Position numbers and translations under genes: made by a program
Shown here: positions 55,595 to 64,000 of the stretch, piece after piece
Layout of the letters: every line of letters begins with the position of its first letter
How positions within the stretch are numbered: the first letter of the stretch is position 1
The notes under the pieces: model-generated
What the model was told of the DNA's origin: nothing
Database searches by the model: none
The model's input: only the letters and a program-made list of their open reading frames with translations
Origin: Mycobacterium sp. 1274756.6
GTDB lineage: Bacteria > Actinomycetota > Actinomycetes > Mycobacteriales > Mycobacteriaceae
Direction of reading: 5' to 3'
Assembly (NCBI RefSeq): GCF_001668625.1
Contig: NZ_LZLJ01000083.1
Span: 1-64,000, forward strand
DNA length: 64,000 nt

Positions 55595-58482
55595 GACCGC
55601 ACCGCCAGCGGCTGGGTGCGTTCCGAGGGCGGCAGGGCGTTGTCGCCGCGTGGGTGGACCACCCGCGGCCACCAGAACCAGCGGCCCAACAGCACCGCGA
55701 TCGAGGGCATGAACAGCGAGCGCACGATCAGCGTGTCGAGCAGCAGACCGATGCACACCGTCGACCCGAACTGGCCGAGCACCTCCAGGTCGCTGCCGAG
55801 CATCGCGGCCATCGTGAACGCGAACACCAGACCGGCCGCGGTCACCACACCGCCGGAGCCGCCGATGGCGCGGATGTAACCGGTCTTCAACCCGGCGTGG
55901 ATCTCCTCGTTGAACCGCGACACCAGCAACAGGTTGTAGTCCGAGCCGACCGCCAGCAGGATGATCACCGACAGCACCGACACCACCCAGTGGATGTTGT
56001 GGCCCAACAAGTCCTGCCAGATCAACACGGATAGACCGAACGCCGCCGCGATCGAACTCGACGCGGTGCCCACGATCACCAGCGCGGCGACCAGGCTGCG
56101 GGTGATCAACACCATGATCAGGAAGATCAGCGTCAGCGACGCGATCACCGCGATCATCATGTCGAACTTGGCGCCGTCGTGCATGTCCTTGAACGTTGCG
56201 GCGGTGCCGCCCAGGAACACTCGCGCGTTGGCCAGCGAGGACTGTTTGAGGGCCTCCTGGGCGGCGAGACGCTCGGAGTCCACCCGCGCGATCCCGGACG
56301 GGGTGGCCGGGTCACCGTCGTGGGTGATGAAGAACCGCGCGGACTTGCCGTCGGGAGACATGAACTGGCGCAAGCCGGTTTGGAAGTCCTCGTTGTCGAA
56401 CGCTTCCGGCGGCAGGTAGAAGAAGTCGTCGTTGCGGGCCTCGTCGAAACTCTGGCCCATCATCACCGCGGTGTTCGACATGTACTTCATCTGGTCCATC
56501 ATCGCGTCGAACGTGCTGTGCATCGTGAGCGTGAGGGCCTTGGTGTGCTTCATGCTGGCGATGGCCGGCGGCAGGATCGCCACCATCTCCTTCTGCCAGT
56601 CGTCCATCTGGTGGATGTCGCGGGACATGTAGCCGAACTGCTCGTCGATCTTGTCGATGCCGTCGAGGGCGTCGAAGATGCTGCGCAGCGACCAGCAGAT
56701 CGGGATCGCGTTGCAGTGCGGCTCCCAGTAGAAGTAGTTGCGCATCGGCCGCCAGAAATCGTCGAAATCGGCGATGTGGTCGCGCATCTCGTCGGTGACC
56801 GCCACCATGTCGTCGGTGACGCCGGCCATGTCGCTGGTGGTGTTGGACAGGCCGGTGGTGATCCGCAGCATGTCCTCGAGGTAGTCGATGGTGACCTGCT
56901 GCTCGTCGGCCATCTTGAGCATGTCGGCCATCCGGTCCTTGATGAAGTCCATGTTCTGCATCAGCATGTTGCCCTGCATGCCCTGCTGGAACGGGATCGA
57001 GCTGTGCTGGATCGGGATGCCCAGCGGGCGGGTGATGCTCTGGACCATCGCGATGCCGGGCAGCCGGATGATGTTCTTGGCCACCCGGTCGAGCACGAGC
57101 ATGTCGGCCGGGTTGCGCATGTCCCGGTCGGCTTCGACCATCAACATGTCCGGGTTCATCCGCGCCTGGGTGAAGTGCCGCTCGGCGGCGGTGTAGCCGA
57201 TGTTCACCGGCGCGTCGTCGGGCAGGTAGTAGCGGTCGTTGTAGTTGGTTTCGTAGCCGGGCAGGGCGACCATGCCGATCATCACGATGACGCCGCTGGC
57301 GGCCAGCACCGGACCCGGCCAGCGGACCACGCTGGTGCCGACCTTGCGCCACAGCCGGCTCTGGGTGCCCTTGACCTGGCCCTCGTGTCGCTTCTGCTTC
57401 TGCTCGAGCAGGCCGAACCGGGCGGCGACGGTGAGCACCGCGGGCCCCAGGGTGAGCGCGACCGCGACCACCACCAGCATCCCGATCGAGACCGGAACGC
57501 CCATGGTCTTGAAGTAGGGCAGGCGGGTGAAGCTGAGGCAGTAGGCCGCGCCGGCGATGGTCAGGCCCGAGCCGAGCACGACCGGGGTCACGCTGCGCAC
57601 GGTGGTGTAGTAGGCGGTTTCGCGGTCCTCGCCGAGGATGCGGGCTTCGCGGTAGCGGCCGATCAGGAAGATGCCGTAGTCGGTGGCGGCGGCGATCGCC
57701 AGCATCGTCAGGATGTTGGTGGCGAACGTCGTCATCCCCATGACGCCGGCGTTGCCCAGCAGCGCGACGACGCCGCGGGAACAGGCCAGCCCGATCCCGG
57801 TCATGAACAGCTGCACCAGGGTGGTGACCACCGAGCGGTAGACGATCAGCAGCATGATCGTGATCGCGCCGAGGGTGGCCAGGGTGATCTTGGCCAGGCT
57901 GGCGTTGCCGATCATGTGCATGTCGGTCGCCAGGGCGGTCGACCCGACGACGTGCGCGGTCAGGCCCGGCGGCGCTTCGGTGTCGGCGATGACGTCGCGG
58001 ACCGCCTCCACCGACTCGTTGGCCAGCGTGGTGCCCTGCTGACCGGCGAGGTTGAGCATGACGTAGGCGGCTTTGCCGTCGGAGGACTGCACCCCGGCGG
58101 CGGTCAGCCGGTCGCTCCAGAAGTCCTGGATGTGCTGGACGTGTTCGGGGTCCTCGCGCAGCTTGGCGACGATCTCGTCGTAGTACTCGTGGGCGGCGTC
58201 GCCGAGCTCGTCGTCGCCCTCGATGACGACCATCACGGTGCTGTTGGAGTCGAACTCCTGGAAGTTGTCGCCGAGGCGGGCCATGGCGATCATCGACGGC
58301 GCTTCCGCCGGCGCCATCGGCGCCGAGTGTGCCTCACCGACCGCCTCGAGTTGCGGGACGACCACGTTGACGATGACCGTCAGGACGAACCAGCCGATGA
58401 TGATCGGGATGCAGAAGATACGCAGCATGTGCGCGAAGAACGGACGTTTCTTGTCCGGTCCGTAGGCGCTGTGCTGGGTCAC
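55591..58482 (-). CDS. MmpL-family RND transporter
   Basis: 963 residues from GTG 58482. About 12 membrane helices appear, with two large outer loops. The proton-relay Asp-Tyr pairs are present in ATDYGIFLIGRYREAR (near 265) and GSDYNLLLVSRFNEE (near 855). The second outer loop holds Met-rich helical segments (QHSSIPFQQGMQGNMLMQNMDF). MmpL proteins export lipids or siderophores to the cell envelope. The mmpS gene before and the lipoprotein gene after overlap it, giving a three-gene operon. No lipid synthase gene is adjacent, so the cargo is open. Confidence 0.95.
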   Translation of the reverse strand: MTQHSAYGPDKKRPFFAHMLRIFCIPIIIGWFVLTVIVNVVVPQLEAVGEAHSAPMAPAEAPSMIAMARLGDNFQEFDSNSTVMVVIEGDDELGDAAHEYYDEIVAKLREDPEHVQHIQDFWSDRLTAAGVQSSDGKAAYVMLNLAGQQGTTLANESVEAVRDVIADTEAPPGLTAHVVGSTALATDMHMIGNASLAKITLATLGAITIMLLIVYRSVVTTLVQLFMTGIGLACSRGVVALLGNAGVMGMTTFATNILTMLAIAAATDYGIFLIGRYREARILGEDRETAYYTTVRSVTPVVLGSGLTIAGAAYCLSFTRLPYFKTMGVPVSIGMLVVVAVALTLGPAVLTVAARFGLLEQKQKRHEGQVKGTQSRLWRKVGTSVVRWPGPVLAASGVIVMIGMVALPGYETNYNDRYYLPDDAPVNIGYTAAERHFTQARMNPDMLMVEADRDMRNPADMLVLDRVAKNIIRLPGIAMVQSITRPLGIPIQHSSIPFQQGMQGNMLMQNMDFIKDRMADMLKMADEQQVTIDYLEDMLRITTGLSNTTSDMAGVTDDMVAVTDEMRDHIADFDDFWRPMRNYFYWEPHCNAIPICWSLRSIFDALDGIDKIDEQFGYMSRDIHQMDDWQKEMVAILPPAIASMKHTKALTLTMHSTFDAMMDQMKYMSNTAVMMGQSFDEARNDDFFYLPPEAFDNEDFQTGLRQFMSPDGKSARFFITHDGDPATPSGIARVDSERLAAQEALKQSSLANARVFLGGTAATFKDMHDGAKFDMMIAVIASLTLIFLIMVLITRSLVAALVIVGTASSSIAAAFGLSVLIWQDLLGHNIHWVVSVLSVIILLAVGSDYNLLLVSRFNEEIHAGLKTGYIRAIGGSGGVVTAAGLVFAFTMAAMLGSDLEVLGQFGSTVCIGLLLDTLIVRSLFMPSIAVLLGRWFWWPRVVHPRGDNALPPSERTQPLAVRS

Positions 58483-58907
58483 GCGGATTTCACCACACAG
58501 AAGGTCTGGGCGTTGTTGCCCTGGGCGTATTGTTCGGCGCGCACGATGTCGTCGACGGTGACGCGGCAGCCGATCTCGCTGCTGTCACCCTGGACCATGA
58601 TGTTGGGGCTGACCGAGGGCAGCGTGGTGCTGAAGGTGAAGCTCCACGGCAGCACCGCGCCGTCGACCTGGTGGGTGTTGGCTTCGGCGTCCCAGTAGTT
58701 GATGCTCACCACGGTGCCCGGCGCGCCGAGGACCTCGTAGGTGACCACCTTGGGGTTGAACTGGACGATCTCGATGCCGTGCCCGGCGCGGGCGTTGGGG
58801 TCTTCAGAGCCGAACACGTTGTGCAGCCGGGAGACCACCAGACCGGAAACGGACAACACGACGATGAACACCAGTGGTATCCACAGCCGTTTGAGCACCC
58901 GGTTCAC
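58479..58907 (-). CDS. MmpS-family accessory protein
   Basis: 142 residues from GTG 58907, chosen because AGAGGA lies 6 bases upstream; GTG 58925 adds six residues. A membrane helix (about 8-30, VLKRLWIPLVFIVVLSVSGLVV split here by its basic start) is followed by the MmpS domain: VVTYEVLGAPGTVVSINYWDAE near 55, GAVLPWSFTF near 87, and Cys in EIGCRVTV and TFCVVKSA. These pair with MmpL in export. The last codons overlap the mmpL start (GTGA 58479-58482). Confidence 0.93.
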   Translation of the reverse strand: MNRVLKRLWIPLVFIVVLSVSGLVVSRLHNVFGSEDPNARAGHGIEIVQFNPKVVTYEVLGAPGTVVSINYWDAEANTHQVDGAVLPWSFTFSTTLPSVSPNIMVQGDSSEIGCRVTVDDIVRAEQYAQGNNAQTFCVVKSA

Positions 58908-59015
58908 GATCCATCCTCTGCGCACCGACGACGATCAGTTGCTTCGCTGAGCTAAGCTTCGGGAACGTTACCGCACTTATCTTGCGGTTGGAAAGCCGCG
59001 GCGACGTGCCGTGGA

Positions 59016-60200
59016 TCACCGGAAGGCGGCCAGCCCGGTGAAGGCTTGGCCGAGGACGAGTTGGTGCATCTCGGGGGTGCCTTCGTAGGTGAGCACCGAT
59101 TCGAGGTTGACCATGTGGCGGATCACCGGGTACTCCAGCGAGATGCCGTTGCCGCCGAGAATGGTGCGCGCGGTGCGACAGATCTGTAGGGCTTCGCGGG
59201 TGTTGTTGAGCTTGCCGAAACTGACCTGCGCCGGAGCGAGCCCGACGCTGTCTTTGAGCCGGCCCAGGTGTAAGGCGAGCAGCTGACCCTTGTGCAGTTC
59301 GACCGCCATGTCGGCGAGTTTGGCTTGGGTGAGCTGGAATCCGGCGATCGGCCGACCGAATTGGGTGCGGTCCCGGGCATAGTCGCGGGCGGCGATCCAC
59401 GCCGAGCGGGCGGCACCCATTGCGCCCCAGATGATGCCGTAGCGCGCCTCGGAGAGACTCGACAGCGGACCCTTGAGTCCCTCCGCGCCGGGCAGGAGCG
59501 CGTCGGCGGGCAGGCGCACCTCGTCGAGGACGAGTTCGCTGGTGATCGAGGCTCGCAGCGAGAGCTTGCGGTGGATGGTGTTGGCGGTGAAGCCGGGGGC
59601 GTCGGTGGGCACGATGAACCCGCGGATGCCGTCGTCGGTGGCCGCCCACACCACGGCGACGTCGGCGATGGAGCCGTTGGTGATCCACATCTTGCGGCCG
59701 GTGAGGATCCAGTCGCTGCCGTCGCGGCGGGCCCGGGTGGTCATCGCGGCGGGGTCGGAGCCGACGTCGGGTTCGGTGAGTCCGAAGCAGCCGAGGATCT
59801 CGCCCTTGGCCATGCCCGGCAGCCACTGCTGTTTTTGGTCCTCCGATCCGTTGTGGTGGATGGAGAACATGGCCAGCGAGCCCTGCACGCTCACCAGCGA
59901 CCGGATGCCGGAATCGGCGGCCTCGAGTTCCAGGCACGCCAGCCCGTAGTGCACCGCCGAGGCGCCGCCGCAGCCGTAGCCGTGCAGGTGCATGCCCAGC
60001 AGGCCGAGTTCGCCGAACTGTCTGGCCAGCTCCCGAGCCCCCGGCAGGTCGCCGGCTTCGAACCAGTCGGCCACATGGGGGGTGATGTGCTCGGCGCAGA
60101 ACCGGCGCACGGTGTCGCGCACCGCGATCTCGTCATCGGAGAGCGAGGCATCCAAAGCGAGCGGATCCAGCGGGTCGAAGCGCGGCGCGGAAGTAGTCAC
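59016..60200 (-). CDS. fadE7: acyl-CoA dehydrogenase (FadE7-like)
   Basis: 394 residues from GTG 60200. VSVQGSLAMFSIHHNGSE near 100, CFGLTEPDVGSDPAAM near 135, WITNGSIADVAVVW near 165 and the catalytic Glu in LTYEGTPEMHQLVLGQA (near 375) fit the glutaryl-CoA-dehydrogenase-like branch, as do the FadE7 proteins next to mmpL genes in mycobacteria. It oxidises an acyl-CoA with FAD. The gene starts the minus-strand unit facing the hypothetical gene at 60454. Confidence 0.88.
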   Translation of the reverse strand: MTTSAPRFDPLDPLALDASLSDDEIAVRDTVRRFCAEHITPHVADWFEAGDLPGARELARQFGELGLLGMHLHGYGCGGASAVHYGLACLELEAADSGIRSLVSVQGSLAMFSIHHNGSEDQKQQWLPGMAKGEILGCFGLTEPDVGSDPAAMTTRARRDGSDWILTGRKMWITNGSIADVAVVWAATDDGIRGFIVPTDAPGFTANTIHRKLSLRASITSELVLDEVRLPADALLPGAEGLKGPLSSLSEARYGIIWGAMGAARSAWIAARDYARDRTQFGRPIAGFQLTQAKLADMAVELHKGQLLALHLGRLKDSVGLAPAQVSFGKLNNTREALQICRTARTILGGNGISLEYPVIRHMVNLESVLTYEGTPEMHQLVLGQAFTGLAAFR

Positions 60201-60453
60201 CGGTTCATCGTCTCACTGGGGCTGGGTTTGATCGAGAAGGTGGATTCGGCGCGCGCGGTAGGCGCGGGGCAGGTGTACGTGGTTGGCGCGGGGCCGGCGG
60301 GCGTGGTTGGCGCTGGCCTCCAGCAGGTACGCCGTCGCGGCTCCGAGGTGTGCGTCGATGCGTCCGCCTCTGCGCGACAAAGCCGGATTTGGTGCCATTT
60401 TTCGGTATCTGGCACGGCGACCGCAGCACCACGCCCCCCGCGGGGCACTGTGG
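60201..60453. other. intergenic stretch before fadE7
   Basis: About 250 bases. Tandem Ala/Pro-coding-like GC repeats (GCGCGG motifs at 60253-60300) look composition-driven. No operator or small gene is supported. Confidence 0.4.
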
Positions 60454-60849
60454 TCACAGCGGCCCCAACGCGTCGCTGGAATCGGGGTGCCCACCTCGCC
60501 GCGACACCGGATCGGCGACCTCTTCGCGTAACGCCTGCACGCGCCGGTGTATGCGATGTTCGGTGGCTCGCGGGACCGAACCGGGGCCGTAGCGTCCGCG
60601 ACTCCACTTGCGCACCCGGCCGCGGCCGCGTTCCCAGCGCAGCGCATCGGAGATCGCCTTCGACGGCCGCCCGGCCGTCGCGAAACCCTGGGCGGCAAGC
60701 GCACCCGCCAATTCGGCGACGGTCGTCTGACCGTGTTCGAACAGATATGTGGTCAGCAGGTAGCGCAGTTCGATACCCGTGACGACCCGGCCGGCGCCGT
60801 TCTGCCGCGCCGCCTGCCGCGCCCTGATCCTGTGCAGTGTCGTGTTCAT
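60454..60849 (-). CDS. conserved mycobacterial hypothetical protein, HTH-like
   Basis: 131 residues from ATG 60849. The sequence is basic: RVVTGIELRYLLTTYLFEHGQTTVAEL near 25-50, GFATAGRPSKAISDALRWERGRGRVRKW near 60-85 (looks like a winged helix-turn-helix), GRYGPGSVPRATEHRIHRRV near 90. Similar proteins occur in many mycobacteria, without known function. DNA or RNA binding is plausible. No Shine-Dalgarno is seen before the start. Confidence 0.65.
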   Translation of the reverse strand: MNTTLHRIRARQAARQNGAGRVVTGIELRYLLTTYLFEHGQTTVAELAGALAAQGFATAGRPSKAISDALRWERGRGRVRKWSRGRYGPGSVPRATEHRIHRRVQALREEVADPVSRRGGHPDSSDALGPL

Positions 60850-60900
60850 GAGGCACGGTGGCACGAGGCACTGACACCCCTCGGCGCGCGCCCGCGGGTG

Positions 60901-60920
60901 CCCTCGGCCGCCGCCGAGGG
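60901..60920. repeat. short hairpin
   Basis: CCCTCGGC-CGCC-GCCGAGGG: eight-base perfect stem with a four-base loop, 52 bases upstream of the start at 60849 on the minus strand. It might act in the leader of that gene or as a terminator of a transcript from the SDR gene. Confidence 0.45.
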
Positions 60921-60933
60921 GGTCGCCGACGCT

Positions 60934-60967
60934 GTCGCTGATAGCCGGGCACCGCTGTATCAGCGAC
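60934..60967. repeat. 10-base perfect inverted repeat
   Basis: GTCGCTGATA (60934-60943) and TATCAGCGAC (60958-60967), with a 14-base spacer. It lies between the SDR gene (stop at 61186) and the hypothetical gene (start at 60849). It can be read as an operator or, with the next hairpin, as a terminator of the SDR transcript. The rest of 60865-61185 holds no recognised gene. Confidence 0.5.
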
Positions 60968-61185
60968 GTTTTGAGACGGTCGAGAACGGTTGGGTGCCTG
61001 TGGTTTCTGTGGTTTTACGATGGCTCCCTATGCGCCTGAACGCCGTCACTAGGACGGGGTGTCGCTTAGAGGCGGACGCAACGGCACACTTCCCTCGCTC
61101 GGTGATCGCGGCGACGGATCAGGGCGCGGGGCCGCGGCGCGGATGGCGGTGCCGGTTGGCGGGGGCCGGAGGTCGGGGGCGAACT

Positions 61186-61917
61186 CTACCCCGCCATGGT
61201 CAGCCCGCCACTGACGCTGATCACCTGGCCGGTGATGAACGACGCCGCGTCGGAGGCGAAGAACAGCACCGGCGCGGCGACCTCCTCGGGGCGGGCCAGG
61301 CGGCGGAACGGGATCGCTTTGACCAGGGCCTCTTTGAGTTTCTCCGGTTGCGCGGCGAAAAGCGGAGTGTCGGTGGGCCCGGGGCAGACGCAGTTGACCG
61401 TGATGGAGTGCCGCGCCATCTCGCGGGCCAGCGATTTGGTCAGGGCGATCACTCCGCCTTTGGCGCCGGCGTAGATGGTCTCGCCGGCACTGCCGACCCG
61501 TCCGGCGTCGCTGGCCAGATTGACCACCCGACCCCTGCCGGCGGTGATCATGCCCGGCAGGAATGCGCTGCACATGTGGACCGGACCCAAGTAGTTGATC
61601 GCCACCACCTTCTCGGCGAACTCCGGCGTCGCGTCCAGAAACTGCCGGGTTTCATCCCACCCGGCGGCGTTGACCAGCACCTGCGGTGTCCCCAGTTCCG
61701 CGTGTACCCGGTCTCGCAAGGCCTCCACGGCAGCCCGGTCGGCGATATCGACCGGCAGCGCGGTGATGCGCTCGGCATCGTGGGCGGCGGTGGCCGCGGC
61801 CGCCGCCTCGTTGAGGTCGGCGGCCACCACCCGGCAGCCGGAAGCGGCGAAGCCCAGCGCGATGGCACGACCGATCCCCGAACCGGCGCCGGTGACAACG
61901 ACAAGTGCGTTTTCCAT
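61186..61917 (-). CDS. short-chain dehydrogenase (hydroxyacyl-CoA / BadH-like)
   Basis: 243 residues from ATG 61917. TGAGSGIGRAIALGF near 9-23, LVNAAGWDETRQF near 83-95, NLASDAGRVGS near 137 and the catalytic pair in YAGAKGGVIALTK (near 150) are present. The end FITGQVISVSGGLTMAG is typical of FabG/2-hydroxycyclohexane-carboxyl-CoA dehydrogenase types. It would oxidise a hydroxyacyl-CoA with NAD+. It is not overlapped with neighbours, so the pathway is not shown by context. Confidence 0.9.
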   Translation of the reverse strand: MENALVVVTGAGSGIGRAIALGFAASGCRVVAADLNEAAAAATAAHDAERITALPVDIADRAAVEALRDRVHAELGTPQVLVNAAGWDETRQFLDATPEFAEKVVAINYLGPVHMCSAFLPGMITAGRGRVVNLASDAGRVGSAGETIYAGAKGGVIALTKSLAREMARHSITVNCVCPGPTDTPLFAAQPEKLKEALVKAIPFRRLARPEEVAAPVLFFASDAASFITGQVISVSGGLTMAG

Positions 61918-61986
61918 CCGGACTTCAGTCTCGTAGATCGTCGCGGTCGCGGGCAAGGGCGGCAGCGCCGCCCGGGGCGTGCCGGA

Positions 61987-63012
61987 CTAGCCGATCTTCG
62001 CGCGGATCGGGTCGATCAGGGCGGTGATCACCTCGGCGGGCAGGTCGTGACCGCACGCCTGGACATCGATGACGATCGTGTCCGCCACCGCCAGGCCGCG
62101 CCGGCAACCCCAGCCCTCGCCCCCTTCCGCGGCCAGCGACAGCGTCAGAACGCCGTTGACCTCGGTGAACTCACCGACCCGCCACAGCGCGTCGACCCCG
62201 TCGGGTTCGGTCACTTCGCGGACATTGATGGTCCGACCGGAGCAGGCTTGCCAGGTTTGCCGCGCCGCGTCGGCTATCCGCTGCGGCGAACCGGGATAGG
62301 ACAACACGGCCTGCTCGGCGGAATGGCGCAATGGACCGTCGGCGGGGTCGCGCATATGGGCGGTGCGCACCTCGGTCCAGCCGGTGTTGTCGTAGAAGGC
62401 GGTGGTGGCGGGGTAGAAGGCGGCGACGCAGTCGTTGTCGACGATGTGGTCGCCGTACAGCACGGTGAGATGGTCGGTCGGCGTGGTGTCGGTGACCGCC
62501 TCGATGCCCAGCGCCGCGGCGACTTCGGCCGGGCTGAGCAGCAGTCCGGCCAGTGGGCGTGCCGGGGCGCTGCGCAGCGACGACGTGGGCTCGGAGAAGC
62601 CCGGCTCTCGGTCACCGGCGAGGGCGCCGACGAGCGCGAGCAACAAAACCGGCACCGTCAGCACTGCGACCGGGACCAGGATCGCCAGCCACCACCGTGA
62701 CCTCGCCGCCGGCGCCGGCCGATCGGTCCCGGCGGCGTACCAGCGGGCCTGCGCGTACAGATCCGCGCGGGCGCGCCGGTTGGTTGCGAGCGCCACCCAG
62801 TTCCACAACAGCAACGACGCGATGCTCCACCACCCGGCCGTCTTGTTGTGGCTTTGCGCATCGTCGATCGCGGCCTCGCACTGGTCACGGGTGCCGGTGA
62901 CCGTCCAGCGCTGGTTGTGCCAGAAGATCAGCGCCCCGGTGTGTTTCATCACCCGGACCTGAAACAGCGGCTCCGGCGCCGCCGGGTCGGGCGGCGGCAA
63001 AGGCTGCGACAC
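61987..63012 (-). CDS. membrane protein with PknH-type extracellular sensor domain
   Basis: 341 residues from GTG 63012, with GGGAGG before it. The cytoplasmic part starts with a Pro-rich MSQPLPPPDPAAPEP and one hydrophobic segment near 65-82. A membrane helix lies near 112-138 (WWLAILVPVAVLTVPVLLLALV). The outer domain (about 160-341) holds the four Cys spaced as in the PknH sensor domain: DNDCVAAF, WQACSGR, GWGCRRGL, VQACGHDL. Such domains sense the cell-envelope state and lie at the ends of Ser/Thr kinases; here no kinase is attached. Signalling role inferred. Confidence 0.75.
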   Translation of the reverse strand: MSQPLPPPDPAAPEPLFQVRVMKHTGALIFWHNQRWTVTGTRDQCEAAIDDAQSHNKTAGWWSIASLLLWNWVALATNRRARADLYAQARWYAAGTDRPAPAARSRWWLAILVPVAVLTVPVLLLALVGALAGDREPGFSEPTSSLRSAPARPLAGLLLSPAEVAAALGIEAVTDTTPTDHLTVLYGDHIVDNDCVAAFYPATTAFYDNTGWTEVRTAHMRDPADGPLRHSAEQAVLSYPGSPQRIADAARQTWQACSGRTINVREVTEPDGVDALWRVGEFTEVNGVLTLSLAAEGGEGWGCRRGLAVADTIVIDVQACGHDLPAEVITALIDPIRAKIG

Positions 63013-63146
63013 ATCACCTCCCGAGCGGTCGTCGCCGAGAAGCCTATGGCGAACCCCGAGAGGGTCCGGACGGTAATTTTCCGGGGTACGGCTGACGGCA
63101 CCGGCAGAGCGCAGCACGACGTCCACGCGCCTGGCAGGCTGACCCC

Positions 63147-64000
63147 ATGGCCGCCACCATCTGCGACATCCTGTCCGCGGCCGCGGCGCTGCTGGGCGCG
63201 CCCGGCGCCACCGACGCGATCGGGCTGGGCGACACCCTCGGCGGCAAACGCCGTATCGCGGTGCTGCTGGTCGACGGCATGGGCAGGCACCTACTCGACG
63301 ACCTCGCCGCCGACGCGCCACTCCTGGCGGCCGCGGCCGCCGGCACCGCCGGACGGCTGGACACCCTGGAGTGCGTGTTCCCGTCCACCACGCCGACCAA
63401 CCTGGTGTCGCTGGGCACCGGTGTCGCACCCGGTCAGCACGGCGTGCTCGGATTCACCGTCAACGTGCCGGGCACCGAGAGGGTGCTCATCCACATCATC
63501 TGGCACGACGACCCGCCGCCACACCGCTGGCAGCCGGTGCCGACCTGGTTCGCCCGCCTCAACGCCGCGGGCATCCCGGCGCGCGCGGTGTTGCCAGCAC
63601 CGTTTCTGGAGTCCGGCCTCACGGCCGCGGCCTACGGCGGGGCGGAGTTGATCGGCACCGGCAACGGCGATGACTACGCCCAAGTCCTGCTCGACACGCT
63701 GCACCGCGGGCCGGGCCTGGTGTACGGCTATCTCAGCGCGGTGGACACCGCGGCGCACCGCTTCGGGATCGGCTCGCCGCAGTGGCGGGCGGCCGCCGCC
63801 TACGCCGACACCGTCGTCGCCCGCCTGCTCGACGGCCTGCCCGACGACGCAGCATTGCTGATCACCGCCGACCACGGTGGCCTGAACATCACGGAATCCG
63901 ACCGCATCGACCTGGACGCCGAGCCCGCGCTGCTCACCGGGGTGCGGGTGGTCGCCGGCGAACCGCGGGTGCGCTACCTGCACACCGCGCCGGGCGCCGC
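63147..64000 (+). CDS. alkaline-phosphatase-fold phosphodiesterase / nucleotide pyrophosphatase, 3' end outside window
   Basis: The first 284 residues are visible. The metal-site Asp in AVLLVDGMGRHLL (near 40), the nucleophile Thr in VFPSTTPTNLVSLGTG (near 80), LSAVDTAAHRFG (near 195-206; Asp, His) and LLITADHGGLN (near 240; Asp-His) follow the order of type I phosphodiesterases. It cuts a phosphodiester or a phosphate ester, substrate unknown. The gene continues beyond the window. It is divergent from the sensor-domain gene. Confidence 0.85.
   Translation, partial: MAATICDILSAAAALLGAPGATDAIGLGDTLGGKRRIAVLLVDGMGRHLLDDLAADAPLLAAAAAGTAGRLDTLECVFPSTTPTNLVSLGTGVAPGQHGVLGFTVNVPGTERVLIHIIWHDDPPPHRWQPVPTWFARLNAAGIPARAVLPAPFLESGLTAAAYGGAELIGTGNGDDYAQVLLDTLHRGPGLVYGYLSAVDTAAHRFGIGSPQWRAAAAYADTVVARLLDGLPDDAALLITADHGGLNITESDRIDLDAEPALLTGVRVVAGEPRVRYLHTAPGA

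Noticed and set aside
56179..58698. A long plus-strand frame opposite mmpL
   Set aside because: Same cause: high third-position G+C removes stops on the opposite strand. The mmpL frame has complete family motifs.

Overview
The window is chromosomal DNA of a mycobacterium, most likely an environmental (non-tuberculous) species. The evidence is a very GC-rich sequence (about 78% G+C in a typical 60-base stretch I counted, 29581-29640) with GTG starts and 4-base GTGA/ATGA gene overlaps. Lineage-marker families are present: PPE-SVP protein, MmpS/MmpL, MPT63-like and DUF732 secreted proteins, F420-type luciferase-like and Ddn-like enzymes, LpqJ-like lipoprotein, and the HspR-controlled dnaK operon. 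No rRNA, tRNA, CRISPR array or intact insertion sequence was seen.

Layout. 1-5.6 kb (minus strand): a truncated, degenerate Hsp70-like ATPase, two paralogous single-pass membrane proteins with Thr/Pro-rich tails, an F420-type oxidoreductase, an LpqJ-like lipoprotein, a small membrane protein and an AnsP2-like permease. 5.7-7.9 kb: an exported cupin, a KAS III-type synthase and a Ddn-family protein. 8.0-10.2 kb: a four-gene, fully overlapping cassette that includes a lysin B-like esterase and a GH25 muramidase, resembling a phage lysis module with no other phage genes around it. 10.3-12.7 kb: MPT63-like protein, cupin and PPE protein. 13.2-17.4 kb: HAIR operators and dnaK-grpE-dnaJ-hspR. 17.5-22.2 kb: aldose epimerase, globin-reductase, and a TetR gene facing a three-gene unit (NTF2-like protein, 39-residue micro-ORF, SDR). 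22.3-34.2 kb: HAIR-clpB, Rv0383c-like, SDR, pyrE, lipoprotein, SpoU methyltransferase, GH76, DedA, fba, Rv0361-like, DUF3151 and a CDF transporter.

34.2-43.2 kb is an accessory segment. It begins with visibly AT-richer DNA holding a luciferase-like monooxygenase, long gene-poor gaps and an aldehyde dehydrogenase, followed by an alcohol dehydrogenase-like gene, an acyl-CoA ligase, an SMR efflux pump with a TetR gene, and a DUF732 gene broken by an in-frame TGA. 43.2-52.9 kb returns to core genes: fadE25, site-2 protease, Rv0358-like, purA, thioesterase, Na+/H+ antiporter, purT, a membrane-anchored rhodanese fusion and metZ. 53-64 kb holds a GH5 enzyme, an SDR, an mmpS-mmpL-lipoprotein operon, fadE7, a hypothetical protein, an SDR, a PknH-sensor-like membrane protein and a truncated phosphodiesterase.

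How the parts work together: HspR made from the dnaK operon probably represses both dnaK and clpB through the three HAIR-like sites, joining the DnaK and ClpB disaggregation machines. purA, purT and pyrE supply nucleotides, and metZ supplies sulfur amino acid. Compared with M. tuberculosis gene order as I remember it, the block from the globin-reductase (Rv0385) to the thioesterase (Rv0356c) is inverted. The most unusual unit is the 8.0-10.2 kb cassette, which would yield two enzymes that attack mycolate esters and peptidoglycan.
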